From assembly GCA_028277025.1 (NCBI GenBank), contig JAPYVG010000006.1, positions 11,808 through 75,807 on the forward strand: a stretch of 64,000 bases of DNA. Reading direction: 5' to 3'. Position numbers and translations under genes: made by a program. Shown piece after piece: positions 43,840 to 52,245 of this stretch. Below the pieces are notes generated by a model, which was given only the letters and a program-made list of their open reading frames with translations, was not told where the DNA came from and ran no database searches. The stretch comes from Sulfolobaceae archaeon (lineage in GTDB: Archaea; Thermoproteota; Thermoprotei_A; Sulfolobales; Sulfolobaceae). Position 1 is the first letter of the stretch. Every line of letters starts with the position of its first letter.

Positions 43840-45862
43840 AAAAGAAAAGGGCAAGTTTATTACACCTATAAACTTCACGTTCACCTTATTACTAACAGTG
43901 ATATTTCTAGCGCTGTTAATCTTCTCTTATTATTTCAAATTAGTATATGCAGAAAGTATAGCATTATCGCTCATATCATTTACAGCCCCAATAACTGTAT
44001 TTAACTACTTACATCGTGAGCAAGATTATTTAAAGGAAATCATAATACCCTTGATAGAGAAATCTAAGGTAATCGAAGACCCTACGACATGGTTAAATGA
44101 AATGATAAATTATACGTGGTACGGGTTTGCAATCTCAGCATTGTTAGGATTACTCATTTACGTCGAAAGTGGGGAATTATATTACTCTTTAGGAGGGGGT
44201 CTTGTAGTAATTCTTACGTTCTTCTATCCGTGGTTAAAATCGTTTGACTTAAGGAACTCCTTAGCTTCACAAGTAGAAAAGGAACTCCCCATAGTTTCGA
44301 TTATAATGTGGAGTATGTCCCAATTAGGTTATGGGGTAATGAAAATGATTGAGGAGTTGAAATCAGATGAAACCTATGCTCACTTCAAAGGAAAGAGTAA
44401 AAAGAATAAGAAAGGGATAATACTGCTGGGTAAGAGGGCAAAAAGTGATGAAGAAGAGGTGGGAGGCGAAAAATATGATAGGAGGTACCTTAAGGCTATC
44501 CCTAGAGAGTTCTTAAAGATTCATAGGGATTTCGTTCTATTCAACATCCCTCCGGAAGAAGCTATCGTTAGGGAAGCAAAAGACCATCCGCATAAAATTT
44601 TTGAGAGGCTTTTGCTCGGTGCTGTGTCGATATCTAGGAGTGGGGGAAATCTTTCCGAGTTTATGAATAGGATTACAGTTGAAGTAATGGACGAATTGAA
44701 GAGGAGGTGGGAAGCATTCGGTAAGGCTGCGGCAAATATGGGAGAACTAGCTATGTTATTCCTACTCATATTACCGTTATTTGCAATCTGGTTTGCTGTT
44801 TCGGCAAATAACCCAATTTATGGGGTTGATAGTGTAGCCTTCTTTATGGTTCCCCTAATGGGTTTCGCTCTTTATATGTACTTATCACTTAATGCGCCTC
44901 CAGAAGACGTTAAGATGAGCGGAAATATAAAGTGGGGGATTGTAGGTTTAGCAGTTTCAATTTTAGTCTTACTGTTATTAACTTTCTTTAAAGTTCTGTC
45001 ACTAAACGGTTATTGGTTATGGTTGTACTTTTTAACCCCTATCATGGCTTTTTCAGCACTCTACGGTTATCCCCTATATAAAAGGATTAAAGAGAAGAAC
45101 GAAGCCGACGAAAGGCTTCCAATATTTGTTAGGTCTGTGGCTGAACTAATAAGAAGTACCGGTGACAATTTGTATAACGCACTTAAGAAATTGGAGGAAG
45201 GTGATGTAATAGCTTCTACAGTAGTAAAAATGACGACTTTCGGAAAGGTAATTGACGAGACTATAAAGAAATATTTAACTACGATGGTAACAGTAGGGCA
45301 TTTCAAGCCTAAGACGGACAGTTGGTTGGTGAATACGGTCTTCGAGTCTTTAATGGAAATGGACAGGCAAGGAGTGTTAAAATACAATATCTTCACGCGT
45401 TTAGCTGAGATCACAGATGCTTATTATGATGCGATGCAGGCTAGGAAAAGGGCGTTATACACTTTTATAGGTACTAGCGTAATAGCTCCGGCAATAATGG
45501 CCGGAGTAATTGTACTCACAATTTATGTGCTTCATAGTATTGCCGGACTGGTACAAATTCAAAACTTGAACGTCCAAGGCGTTAACGGTATTACTTTTGC
45601 TGATTTCACGAATTTGCTTAACTTCTTCCTCGCATTTATTAATATAGGAAATTACACTTATCAGATGTTACCTTCACTAGAACTAATGATAGCCGAGACT
45701 AGCGTTATTTTTGGGATATTATTAGCTAAGGCTTCAGACGGTACTATTAAAAGTACGTTTAGAATATTTCAAGTCTCCATGATAGGTGTTGTGAGTATCA
45801 TAATTATGCAAATAGCATTAGCTTACGTAGCTCATGCACCTACATTATTAGGCTCTCCCTAA
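43817..45862 (+). CDS. Pilus assembly platform protein, TadC/BasF/UpsF-like
   Basis: A 681-residue membrane protein with two GspF/TadC-type modules. N-terminal helices are followed by a cytoplasmic domain with SIIMWSMSQLGYGVMKMIEE and LLGAVSISRSGGNLSEFMNR. Further helices come next, then a second cytoplasmic domain (FVRSVAELIRSTGDNLYNAL) and C-terminal helices. The duplicated module is typical of archaeal FlaJ/UpsF-type platforms. A lysine-rich loop near residue 195 (KGKSKKNKKG) is unusual. It anchors the ATPase encoded by the overlapping upstream gene. Confidence 0.85.
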   Translation: MKLGGLSKKEKGKFITPINFTFTLLLTVIFLALLIFSYYFKLVYAESIALSLISFTAPITVFNYLHREQDYLKEIIIPLIEKSKVIEDPTTWLNEMINYTWYGFAISALLGLLIYVESGELYYSLGGGLVVILTFFYPWLKSFDLRNSLASQVEKELPIVSIIMWSMSQLGYGVMKMIEELKSDETYAHFKGKSKKNKKGIILLGKRAKSDEEEVGGEKYDRRYLKAIPREFLKIHRDFVLFNIPPEEAIVREAKDHPHKIFERLLLGAVSISRSGGNLSEFMNRITVEVMDELKRRWEAFGKAAANMGELAMLFLLILPLFAIWFAVSANNPIYGVDSVAFFMVPLMGFALYMYLSLNAPPEDVKMSGNIKWGIVGLAVSILVLLLLTFFKVLSLNGYWLWLYFLTPIMAFSALYGYPLYKRIKEKNEADERLPIFVRSVAELIRSTGDNLYNALKKLEEGDVIASTVVKMTTFGKVIDETIKKYLTTMVTVGHFKPKTDSWLVNTVFESLMEMDRQGVLKYNIFTRLAEITDAYYDAMQARKRALYTFIGTSVIAPAIMAGVIVLTIYVLHSIAGLVQIQNLNVQGVNGITFADFTNLLNFFLAFINIGNYTYQMLPSLELMIAETSVIFGILLAKASDGTIKSTFRIFQVSMIGVVSIIIMQIALAYVAHAPTLLGSP

Positions 45863-45898
45863 GCAATCTATTTATTTTTTTGTGAGACTATTTCTTAC

Positions 45899-46714
45899 GT
45901 GAGAAAAACACTTTTAGCGTTCTGGTTAACATTTCTCGTCACCCTTACTGTTAGCCTCTTCTCTCATAGTGCTACTCTAATATCTGAAGCCCTTCACTCC
46001 CTATTTGATGCGATAGTCGTCTCACTCTCATTTCATCTATCTAAATTAATTTCTAGGAAGGACTCAATGTACACTTATGGGTTTCACAGAATAGAAGTCT
46101 TCAGTTCATTACTAAACATCATAACAGTTCTAGTCGGTAGTGCTGTAGCCCTTTATATCTCTCTCGTCTTTTTGTTAAACCACGTTAGGGATAACCCACT
46201 CTTACTGTCAATAGCATCATTTCTAGCCTTCACTCTCTTCGCTCTTGCATCAAATGAGGAAGAAGGAAAGGAGATGGGAACAAGGCTACATTTAATACAA
46301 GACGGGATTGCTTATCTAATAGGTGGGGCAAGTGGTTTGTTAATACTTTTTACAAAGGAGTATTTTATAGACCCGCTCTCTTCCTTTATTATCTTGGCCA
46401 TAATTATCTTAACTTCAATAGGATCACTTAAGACATCATTTAACATAATTATGGAGAAATCGCCGGTGGACGTTTGTGAGATAGAGGAAGAGCTAAAAAA
46501 CGTACTGCCTGAGGTTCACCATATTCACGTATGGACATTATGCGAGCATGTAAAGGTAGCAACTTTGCACGTTTTAACAGACCCTCATAAGACCTTAAAA
46601 GAGTTGGACGAGACTAGGGAAAAAGCTGAAAAAATTTTGAGGGATAAGTTTAATATTAATCACGTTACAATACAGTTCGAGAGTAAAAAAGAGGAAGAAA
46701 ACGAAGCTCATTAA
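45899..46714 (+). CDS. Cation diffusion facilitator (CDF) metal transporter
   Basis: A 271-residue CDF protein with six helices. Metal-site motifs are EALHSLFDAIVVSLSFH in helix 2 and HLIQDGIAYLIGGASG in helix 5; YGFHRIEVFSSLLN lies in the loop before helix 3. The C-terminal cytoplasmic domain (EVHHIHVWTLCEHVKVATLH) is the ferredoxin-like metal sensor. It exports zinc, iron, manganese or similar ions in exchange for protons; helix 2 has an H-x3-D, and helix 5 an H-x3-D, a pattern often tied to zinc. The GTG start follows a gap of 36 bp after the pilus operon. Confidence 0.88.
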   Translation: MRKTLLAFWLTFLVTLTVSLFSHSATLISEALHSLFDAIVVSLSFHLSKLISRKDSMYTYGFHRIEVFSSLLNIITVLVGSAVALYISLVFLLNHVRDNPLLLSIASFLAFTLFALASNEEEGKEMGTRLHLIQDGIAYLIGGASGLLILFTKEYFIDPLSSFIILAIIILTSIGSLKTSFNIIMEKSPVDVCEIEEELKNVLPEVHHIHVWTLCEHVKVATLHVLTDPHKTLKELDETREKAEKILRDKFNINHVTIQFESKKEEENEAH

Positions 46715-47401
46715 ATTCTGAAATCTTTAATGTGGTGGACAAAAGGTAAGTCACTCACCTTTCTAAGCAATTTTTCATCGGCGGTATAAACTTCCTCCCC
46801 TAGGACTTTCCCAAGGGATATATATGCTGAATCGTAAATTGTTATCCCATACTTGAGGGATAGAGAGATTGTATCGTTAAGTATCTCGTCGAGGGGATAA
46901 AGGGTTATTTGGAAGTGTTTACCCGTGGCGTAACTTTTAATTACTTCTAATTCCACCACGGGCACCCCTCCCAAGGGATCATACACAGTCACCCTTAACT
47001 CATTGGGGCTAGTCGAGGGAAACACCATTACCCTCCCATCCAGTTTTTCACTCCCCAAACCTCGTGAGCAGTGCCCGTCATCAGTTGGGGGGATCATCAA
47101 TAAAAACTACTTCAGTAATACTATATAAACATTACTTAATCAAAAAGATATTTAGATTAAAAATAACGAGTAGTTACGTAGAAGCGTTACAGTCTGATAA
47201 AATCTTACCCACCTCTTGTAATTCCTTTTCTCCCAAACCGTATGTGTATTTTAACCCGTTTAATACCTCAAAGGGGAGGATGCAAGGAGCCGACAAGTCT
47301 TCTAAGCCCTTAACGTAAGCCTCCTTGAGTAAAAGTGCTTCTTTACTGTAGTTTTCGTTAGCAAACCACTTTATTACGACTGATGCATCTACAATTGCCA
47401 A
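46711..47401 (-). pseudogene. vapC: VapC-like PIN toxin split by an IS607 mini-element
   Basis: The N-terminal half (47401-47196) reads MAIVDASVVIKWFANENYSK and on to VGKILSD. The C-terminal half (46914-46711) reads FQITLYPLDEILNDTISLSL, KYGITIYDSAYISLGKVLGE and EVYTADEKLL, the normal PIN-domain order with catalytic Asp residues in DASVVIKWF, TIYDSAY and YTADEKL. Mini-element iii lies between them. Joining the halves gives a normal toxin of about 135 residues. The insertion places a stop after residue 75 and makes an artificial fusion frame on the other side (47100-46711). The toxin is thus inactive, while the antitoxin gene upstream is intact and overlaps by 13 bp. Confidence 0.85.
46915..47195 (-). 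mobile_element. IS607-derived mini-element (copy iii) inside vapC
   Basis: A 281-bp element on the minus strand, from AGACTGTAACGCTTCTACGT (47195) to ACGCCACGGGTAAACAC (46915), with the TATA-like GTTTATATAG at 47130-47121. Its tnpB-derived part is the longest of the three (DGRVMVFPSTSPNELRVTVY in frame) and very close to the full element, so it is the most recent. Flanking DNA joins as vapC coding sequence. Confidence 0.88.
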
Positions 47402-47646
47402 TTCCTATCACGCCATTCCCTTACGACTTCCTCAGACTTCTTCCCTCCGTAATTCAAAAAGAATTCATATGATTTTAATGAGGCTTCTGCAATCCTCTTA
47501 TAATCCTTCTTTATCTTTTTCTTCCTCTCCTCCTCTTCAATTACTTCTTCAATTTTCCTCCTTATTACCTCACTCCAGTTAATGTAGCTTAACTCGTCCA
47601 TCTTTTTCTTTAACTCATCATCAACTCTTATACTGATTATTGGCAT
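47389..47646 (-). CDS. vapB: VapB-like antitoxin
   Basis: An 85-residue protein: PIISIRVDDELKKKMDEL begins a ribbon-helix-helix DNA-binding domain, INWSEVIRRKIEEVIEEEER completes it, and a C-terminal arm (SEEVVREWRDRNWQL) would wrap the toxin. It overlaps the vapC start by 13 bp, the standard vapBC arrangement. With the toxin split by mini-element iii it is an orphan in practice, though it may still bind DNA or other VapC proteins. Confidence 0.82.
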   Translation of the reverse strand: MPIISIRVDDELKKKMDELSYINWSEVIRRKIEEVIEEEERKKKIKKDYKRIAEASLKSYEFFLNYGGKKSEEVVREWRDRNWQL

Positions 47647-47758
47647 AATTTATTGTTCTCGTAGTACGTTTTAAACTTTACGTCCATGTAATAAATGTAT
47701 TACGAAGGTGGTCTGTCATATTACTTTTATATATTTTGTGTTATTACACTCTTTAACA

Positions 47759-48265
47759 ATGAAAATAGTTCTCGTAGATTTTGACAACACACTATTTAAC
47801 ACTAACCCTTGCGTAGAAGCGGCTATAAAAGAGATTTGGGGTATTGAAATGAGTGCTGAGGAGTTAAGGAGAGTAAAGAAGGAGGGGAAAAGCGCAGTAT
47901 ATTCCTTGGCTTATACGAAATACCATCACCTAGCTCTGCCGAATTCACCCTTTATTGAATATATAAAGAGAAAGGTAAAGGAAGGTGATAAGGTCTTCGT
48001 ATTGACTGCTAGACATTGTTCCGTAAGGAACTACGTGGACTTCTCACTCCTATCCCACGGGCTAATAGTAAATGGTATTATATGTAGGACTGACGAAGAG
48101 ATGAAAATGAGGGATGAGGAATGGAAGTACATAATTGTAAAACTGTTTAGTGGTGAAATAGAAGTTTATGATGATAAGGAGGAAAATTTGGAATACCTTA
48201 AGAAACTAGGTGTCAACGCAGAACTTTATTTAGTCAAAGGAGGTGAAGTTATTAGATATGGATAA
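47759..48265 (+). CDS. HAD-superfamily hydrolase-like protein
   Basis: A 168-residue protein beginning KIVLVDFDNTLFNTNPCVEA, where DFDNT is HAD motif I (nucleophile and acid Asp). VFVLTARH is motif II-like and EVYDDKEENLEYLKKLG is motif IV. It probably removes phosphate from a small molecule or nucleotide. I start at ATG 47759, not the longer frame at 47708, because ACTTTTATATATTTT at 47723-47737 is a TATA box about 28 bp upstream. Confidence 0.75.
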   Translation: MKIVLVDFDNTLFNTNPCVEAAIKEIWGIEMSAEELRRVKKEGKSAVYSLAYTKYHHLALPNSPFIEYIKRKVKEGDKVFVLTARHCSVRNYVDFSLLSHGLIVNGIICRTDEEMKMRDEEWKYIIVKLFSGEIEVYDDKEENLEYLKKLGVNAELYLVKGGEVIRYG

Positions 48266-48313
48266 TTAGAACGCGTAACAAAAAATATTATTTCCTTTTT
48301 ATATTAAAACCGC

Positions 48314-48586
48314 GTGGAAAACGCTGTAATTGTCGTAGTTGGAGTTGATAAGCCCGGGATCGTTGCTGGTATCTCTTCTAAGTTAGCTGAGAGGAACGTA
48401 AATATTATCGATATCTCTCAAACTGTAGTTAGAGGGATCTTTGCAATGATTATGGTAGTTGACATTTCAAAGTCCACAGTACCACTGCAGAAGTTGAGAG
48501 AGGAATTACAGCAAAAGGGTAAGGAGTTAGGAGTAGAAGTGCACGTTTACCATGAAGAAGTATTTAGGTACATGGAGAGGGTGTAA
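48314..48586 (+). CDS. ACT-domain protein, UPF0237 family
   Basis: A 90-residue stand-alone ACT domain (GTG start): AVIVVVGVDKPGIVAGISSK is the ligand-binding loop, followed by VNIIDISQTVVRGIFAMIMV. UPF0237 proteins are usually encoded next to UPF0210, as here, with the next start directly after this stop. ACT domains bind amino acids or similar ligands and regulate partners. The pair probably forms a ligand-controlled unit, function unknown. Confidence 0.88.
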   Translation: MENAVIVVVGVDKPGIVAGISSKLAERNVNIIDISQTVVRGIFAMIMVVDISKSTVPLQKLREELQQKGKELGVEVHVYHEEVFRYMERV

Positions 48587-49924
48587 ATGAAGTACACAGC
48601 TGAGGAAATATTAGAAGTCCACAGAATGTTAAATGAGGAAGACTTAGATATACGCTCAGTTACCCTAAGCGTAAACACGTTATTCGCATTATCAGATGAT
48701 GAGAGAAAAGTTATAGAGAAACTAAAAACCCTCTCCTCAATGTTAGAAAAGTTTTCGGAAAGTGTAAAGGAAGTGTCTGAAAAATACGGTATTAGGGTAG
48801 TGACAAAGAGAGTAGCAGTATCACCAATACAGTTTTTCTTAGAGGCACTTAATGAGAGAGCTGGGATTGAGATAGCTAAAACCCTTGACGAGTTAGGAGA
48901 AAAACATGAAATAGATTACGTAAGCGGTTATTCAGCATTTACTGATAGAGGTATGACTAGGGGTGCTGAGAGAGTATTAAGGACTTTCAGTGAGGCATTA
49001 GAAAGCACTAAAAGGCTCACGGGTATGATAAACGCTGGATCTACTAAGTTAGGGTTAAACTTTGACTCAATAAAACTCTTCGTAGATGAAATATTTAAGA
49101 TGTCGCCATACTCATCTGCTAGGGCTACCATAATAGCAAACGTACCGCCAGACTCGCCTTTCGTACCTTCAGCACATCACGGTTTAGGAATGCCGGAGGC
49201 TGTAATAAATGTTGCCGTTAGTGGGCCTGGTGTAATAGAAGGGGCTATAAAGAGGGCACAACCTAAGACTTTGCAAGAACTCCATGAGGTAATAAAGAGG
49301 GCTTCCTTTAAAATCACCAGGCTTGGAGAGTTAGTAGGTAGGAAGGTAGCTGAAGCTATGGGAATTCCGTTTGGTGCTGTAGACTTATCATTAGCTCCAT
49401 CACCGAAAGTAGGGGATAGTGTTGCGGGGATAATTGAAGCCATGGGGATCGAGAAGGTTGGCGGACATGGCAGTGTTACAGCGTTAGCAATACTTATGGA
49501 TGCTGTTAAAAAAGGTGGAGCGATGGCTACTTCTTCAGTTGGCGGATTAAGTAGTGCTTTCATACCAATAAGTGAGGACGCTATAATGGTGGAGAGGGCT
49601 ATTAACGGATCGATAGACTTCTTCACACTTCTCGCAATGTCTTCCGTCTGTAATAGCGGTATTGATATGGTAGGAGTGAGTAAAAGGCAAGGTAAAGATA
49701 AGGTAATAGGGTTAATAGCTGACGTACTTTCAATGGCTGTGACCTTGAATAAGATTTTAGGGGTTAGGGTTATTCCGATTGACGCTGAGCCTGGGGCAGT
49801 AGTTGATTTAGGTGGGTTATTAGGTAAGGTAGTCGTTATGAGGTTGAAGGATGTTAACGTCAGTAAGTTCTCAAGCTATACCGGGTTCATCCCGAGTACT
49901 GTAAAGAGGTTAGAAATGGGTTAA
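48587..49924 (+). CDS. UPF0210 family protein
   Basis: A 445-residue member of UPF0210: [20 protein letters not shown] at the start, then [40 protein letters not shown] and [20 protein letters not shown]. Its glycine-rich segments and overall size recall pyruvate formate-lyase-like barrels, but the biochemical role is unknown. It is coupled to the UPF0237 gene with no gap. A 40-bp stretch of this gene (49405-49444) occurs again, inverted, just past its 3' end (49963-50002). Confidence 0.88.
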   Translation: MKYTAEEILEVHRMLNEEDLDIRSVTLSVNTLFALSDDERKVIEKLKTLSSMLEKFSESVKEVSEKYGIRVVTKRVAVSPIQFFLEALNERAGIEIAKTLDELGEKHEIDYVSGYSAFTDRGMTRGAERVLRTFSEALESTKRLTGMINAGSTKLGLNFDSIKLFVDEIFKMSPYSSARATIIANVPPDSPFVPSAHHGLGMPEAVINVAVSGPGVIEGAIKRAQPKTLQELHEVIKRASFKITRLGELVGRKVAEAMGIPFGAVDLSLAPSPKVGDSVAGIIEAMGIEKVGGHGSVTALAILMDAVKKGGAMATSSVGGLSSAFIPISEDAIMVERAINGSIDFFTLLAMSSVCNSGIDMVGVSKRQGKDKVIGLIADVLSMAVTLNKILGVRVIPIDAEPGAVVDLGGLLGKVVVMRLKDVNVSKFSSYTGFIPSTVKRLEMG

Positions 49925-49962
49925 AAAAGAAGTGTGATTTAATACACCCTTACCTTTTCCAG

Positions 49963-50002
49963 CATTGTTTCAATCATCCCCGCAACGCTATCCCCTACTT
50001 TC
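49963..50002 (-). repeat. Inverted partial copy of the UPF0210 gene
   Basis: On the minus strand this reads GAAAGTAGGGGATAGCGTTG and continues to ATTGAAACAATG, matching 49405-49444 on the plus strand at 36 of 40 positions, with weaker similarity beyond. In frame it also encodes [13 protein letters not shown], like the [13 protein letters not shown] of UPF0210. A transcript of UPF0210 that reads into this region would be self-complementary. Confidence 0.8.
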
Positions 50003-50004
50003 AG

Positions 50005-50844
50005 CTAGCTATTCGCTAACTCTTTATCCAGATTTTCATAAAAGTAATAGTTGATAACCTCGTACTGCTCTTTCCTAGTCATCATCTTGTTAATCAGTGA
50101 CTTCTGAGTCCCCTCCTTAAGTAATACTTCTAAAGCTTCCTTCATAGCCTTTGCAGCAACTCTGAAAATTGTTACTGGGAAGATCACGTATTTATATCCC
50201 ATTTCTTTAAATTCTTGTGCGGTAATTAACGGCGTCTTACCGAACTCAGTCATATTAGCTAAAAGCGGTGATTTGACTTCTTTAGCAAACATGGCGAACT
50301 CCTCCTTACTCTCAAGTGCTTCTGGGAAAATTATGTCAGCACCGGCCTCAAGGTACATTTTACCTCTCTCTATTGCATCATCTAGACCGTAAACACCCCT
50401 TGAGTCGACCCTAGCGATTATTAACATTTCTTTTCTAGCTTTAAGTGCCGCTTTAATTTTCTCAACCATCTCCTTAGGTCTAACGACTTCTTTACCGTTT
50501 AAATGACCGCATTTTTTAGGAAGGACTTGATCCTCAATCTGTATAGCATTAGCCCCAGCCCTCTCAAGTACTTTAACAGCCCTATAAACGTTTATCGCTT
50601 CTCCGAACCCAGTATCGGCATCTACTATTATGGGGATATCGGTTACTTCCCTAATTCTCCTTACCATCCATGCTACTTCATCTAAAGTGATAACTCCCAA
50701 ATCTGGTAAGCCTAGTGAGGAAGTTAACGCACCGCCCGATAAGTAAACTGCCTTAAACCCAACTTTTTCAGCCAACAATGCTGTAAACGGGTTAAACACT
50801 CCGGGGATTATTAAGAAATCCGCTTTTCTTAAAACCTCAGACAC
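50005..50844 (-). CDS. prpB: Methylisocitrate lyase-like (isocitrate lyase/PEP mutase family)
   Basis: A 279-residue TIM-barrel enzyme of the isocitrate lyase/PEP mutase superfamily. Substrate and metal motifs are GVFNPFTALLAEKVGFKAVY, PIIVDADTGFGEAINVYRAV, IQIEDQVLPKKCGHLNGKEV (the K-K-C-G-H catalytic loop of methylisocitrate/isocitrate lyases) and IIARVDSRGVYGLDDAIERG. It splits 2-methylisocitrate to pyruvate and succinate. The GTG start lies one base after the prpD stop, so both are made together; with the nearby citrate synthase this suggests a methylcitrate cycle for propionate or related acids. Confidence 0.85.
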   Translation of the reverse strand: MSEVLRKADFLIIPGVFNPFTALLAEKVGFKAVYLSGGALTSSLGLPDLGVITLDEVAWMVRRIREVTDIPIIVDADTGFGEAINVYRAVKVLERAGANAIQIEDQVLPKKCGHLNGKEVVRPKEMVEKIKAALKARKEMLIIARVDSRGVYGLDDAIERGKMYLEAGADIIFPEALESKEEFAMFAKEVKSPLLANMTEFGKTPLITAQEFKEMGYKYVIFPVTIFRVAAKAMKEALEVLLKEGTQKSLINKMMTRKEQYEVINYYFYENLDKELANS

Positions 50845-50845
50845 T

Positions 50846-52129
50846 TTAACTCACCACGCTTTTCATAAAATCTTTTATATACAATCCATCAATATCGTCT
50901 ATTAACCTTATAACCTTCTCATCTAAGCCTAGCCTTAGAGCTTTTTCCTCAATTTCAGTCTTACTCATGGGATTATTATAATACCCCCTAGGGCTCCTAA
51001 CCGTATACTCGTATTCTCCCTTATCAGTCTTAACCCTTAACGTGACCGGTAACTCAGAGGGGTAAACTTTACTATATTCCTCGTTTTCAACCACTTTTAT
51101 CCTTCTCATCAGTTCTTTAACCCTCTCATCTCCTATAAGTGAATAAGAGTCTAACCAGAAGTACCTCTTGAGGAGAGTTACGGCAGTAATGAAGGGTAAG
51201 CTATGGTCTGCCGTCTCCTTGTTTTTTGGATTCCATTTATCTTCAGAGTCTGCAAGTATAGTCTTAGCAGCCTCGTAAGTCTCGATTATTACTTCCCTAA
51301 TCTCTCCTTCATATTGTAGCTTTAGTGCAGCTTCTACTACAGCCTCAGCATGATACTCTACTGGGTATTTCTTTAACGACGTTTTAAATATACCCTCACT
51401 ATTGAATTTTAGCTTTGTAATATCCATATCCTTAGCAATGAGCGTCGAGAAACCGAAGACCCCGGTGAAAGGCTTTTCGGGTGCGGTAATACCAGATTTG
51501 GCTAAAAGTACTGAGAACACAGAGTTTCTAATAGCCTCAGCAGCCGCACCAGCCTTCCACATCGACAGCTTACCGCTTCTTGTCTCTCTCAATGCTACAT
51601 GAGGGACTATAGATAGTGATATTGCGTTTTTAGTCCTCTCGTAGTCCAGTCTTAGCATGTTAGCTAATCCGGCAGTAGAGGCTATTTCCAAGAAGTTAAC
51701 GTGATCAAACCCCTTCTTCCTTAAAGAAGTACTGTCGCATAGTTTTACACCCACGTCGTAACCGACTATCATACCGCGTAGCAAATCTTCTCCTTTAACG
51801 TCCTTTCCCAGTGCTAGCATTCCGCCGATCATATCGCTAGGGTGTAAAGGTTCTAACCCTAAATAAGTGTCATTAAAGTCTAAATAACGTATCAGTAAAG
51901 TGTTATAAAAGGCTGAGAAATCTGGTGTAAAGTTCCCTGAAAATGAAGGGTATTCTCCTCTAAACTCGCTGAAGAGTTTTTCTACTGCTTTAGCAGGTGG
52001 TGAGTTTTTTGACGCAAACGCAACCGCTATCGAATCTAAAAGCCTTATTTTAGCCTCTTTAATCGCATCACTTTTAACATCTTCAACTGAACTCACGTAT
52101 TCCGCTATTAAATCCGAAACCTCTTCCAT
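50846..52129 (-). CDS. prpD: 2-methylcitrate dehydratase-like protein (MmgE/PrpD family)
   Basis: A 427-residue MmgE/PrpD-family protein: DAIKEAKIRLLDSIAVAFAS at the start, LDFNDTYLGLEPLHPSDMIG (conserved D-x-x-D and H-P-S-D), GYDVGVKLCDSTSLRKKGFD, and KMWKAGAAAEAIRNSVFSVL-like central helix, followed by the second domain with KYPVEYHAEAVVEAALKL. It dehydrates 2-methylcitrate to cis-methylaconitate. The pairing with prpB supports the pathway call. The D-N-T and H-P-S-D motifs are intact. Confidence 0.85.
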   Translation of the reverse strand: MEEVSDLIAEYVSSVEDVKSDAIKEAKIRLLDSIAVAFASKNSPPAKAVEKLFSEFRGEYPSFSGNFTPDFSAFYNTLLIRYLDFNDTYLGLEPLHPSDMIGGMLALGKDVKGEDLLRGMIVGYDVGVKLCDSTSLRKKGFDHVNFLEIASTAGLANMLRLDYERTKNAISLSIVPHVALRETRSGKLSMWKAGAAAEAIRNSVFSVLLAKSGITAPEKPFTGVFGFSTLIAKDMDITKLKFNSEGIFKTSLKKYPVEYHAEAVVEAALKLQYEGEIREVIIETYEAAKTILADSEDKWNPKNKETADHSLPFITAVTLLKRYFWLDSYSLIGDERVKELMRRIKVVENEEYSKVYPSELPVTLRVKTDKGEYEYTVRSPRGYYNNPMSKTEIEEKALRLGLDEKVIRLIDDIDGLYIKDFMKSVVS

Positions 52130-52245
52130 GAGTAATTTTTTGTTTCATAACTAAAGTAATTTTCTAATGAAAAGATGTAAAGGATGGGATTTAAGTTTGG
52201 ATAAGGAAAAAAGAGCTTGGTTAAATAGCTAATAATTTAAAAATT

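Noticed and set aside
46711..47100. A 129-codon minus-strand frame that looks like a single protein
   Set aside because: It is an artificial fusion of mini-element sequence (tnpB tail) with the C-terminal half of the split vapC.
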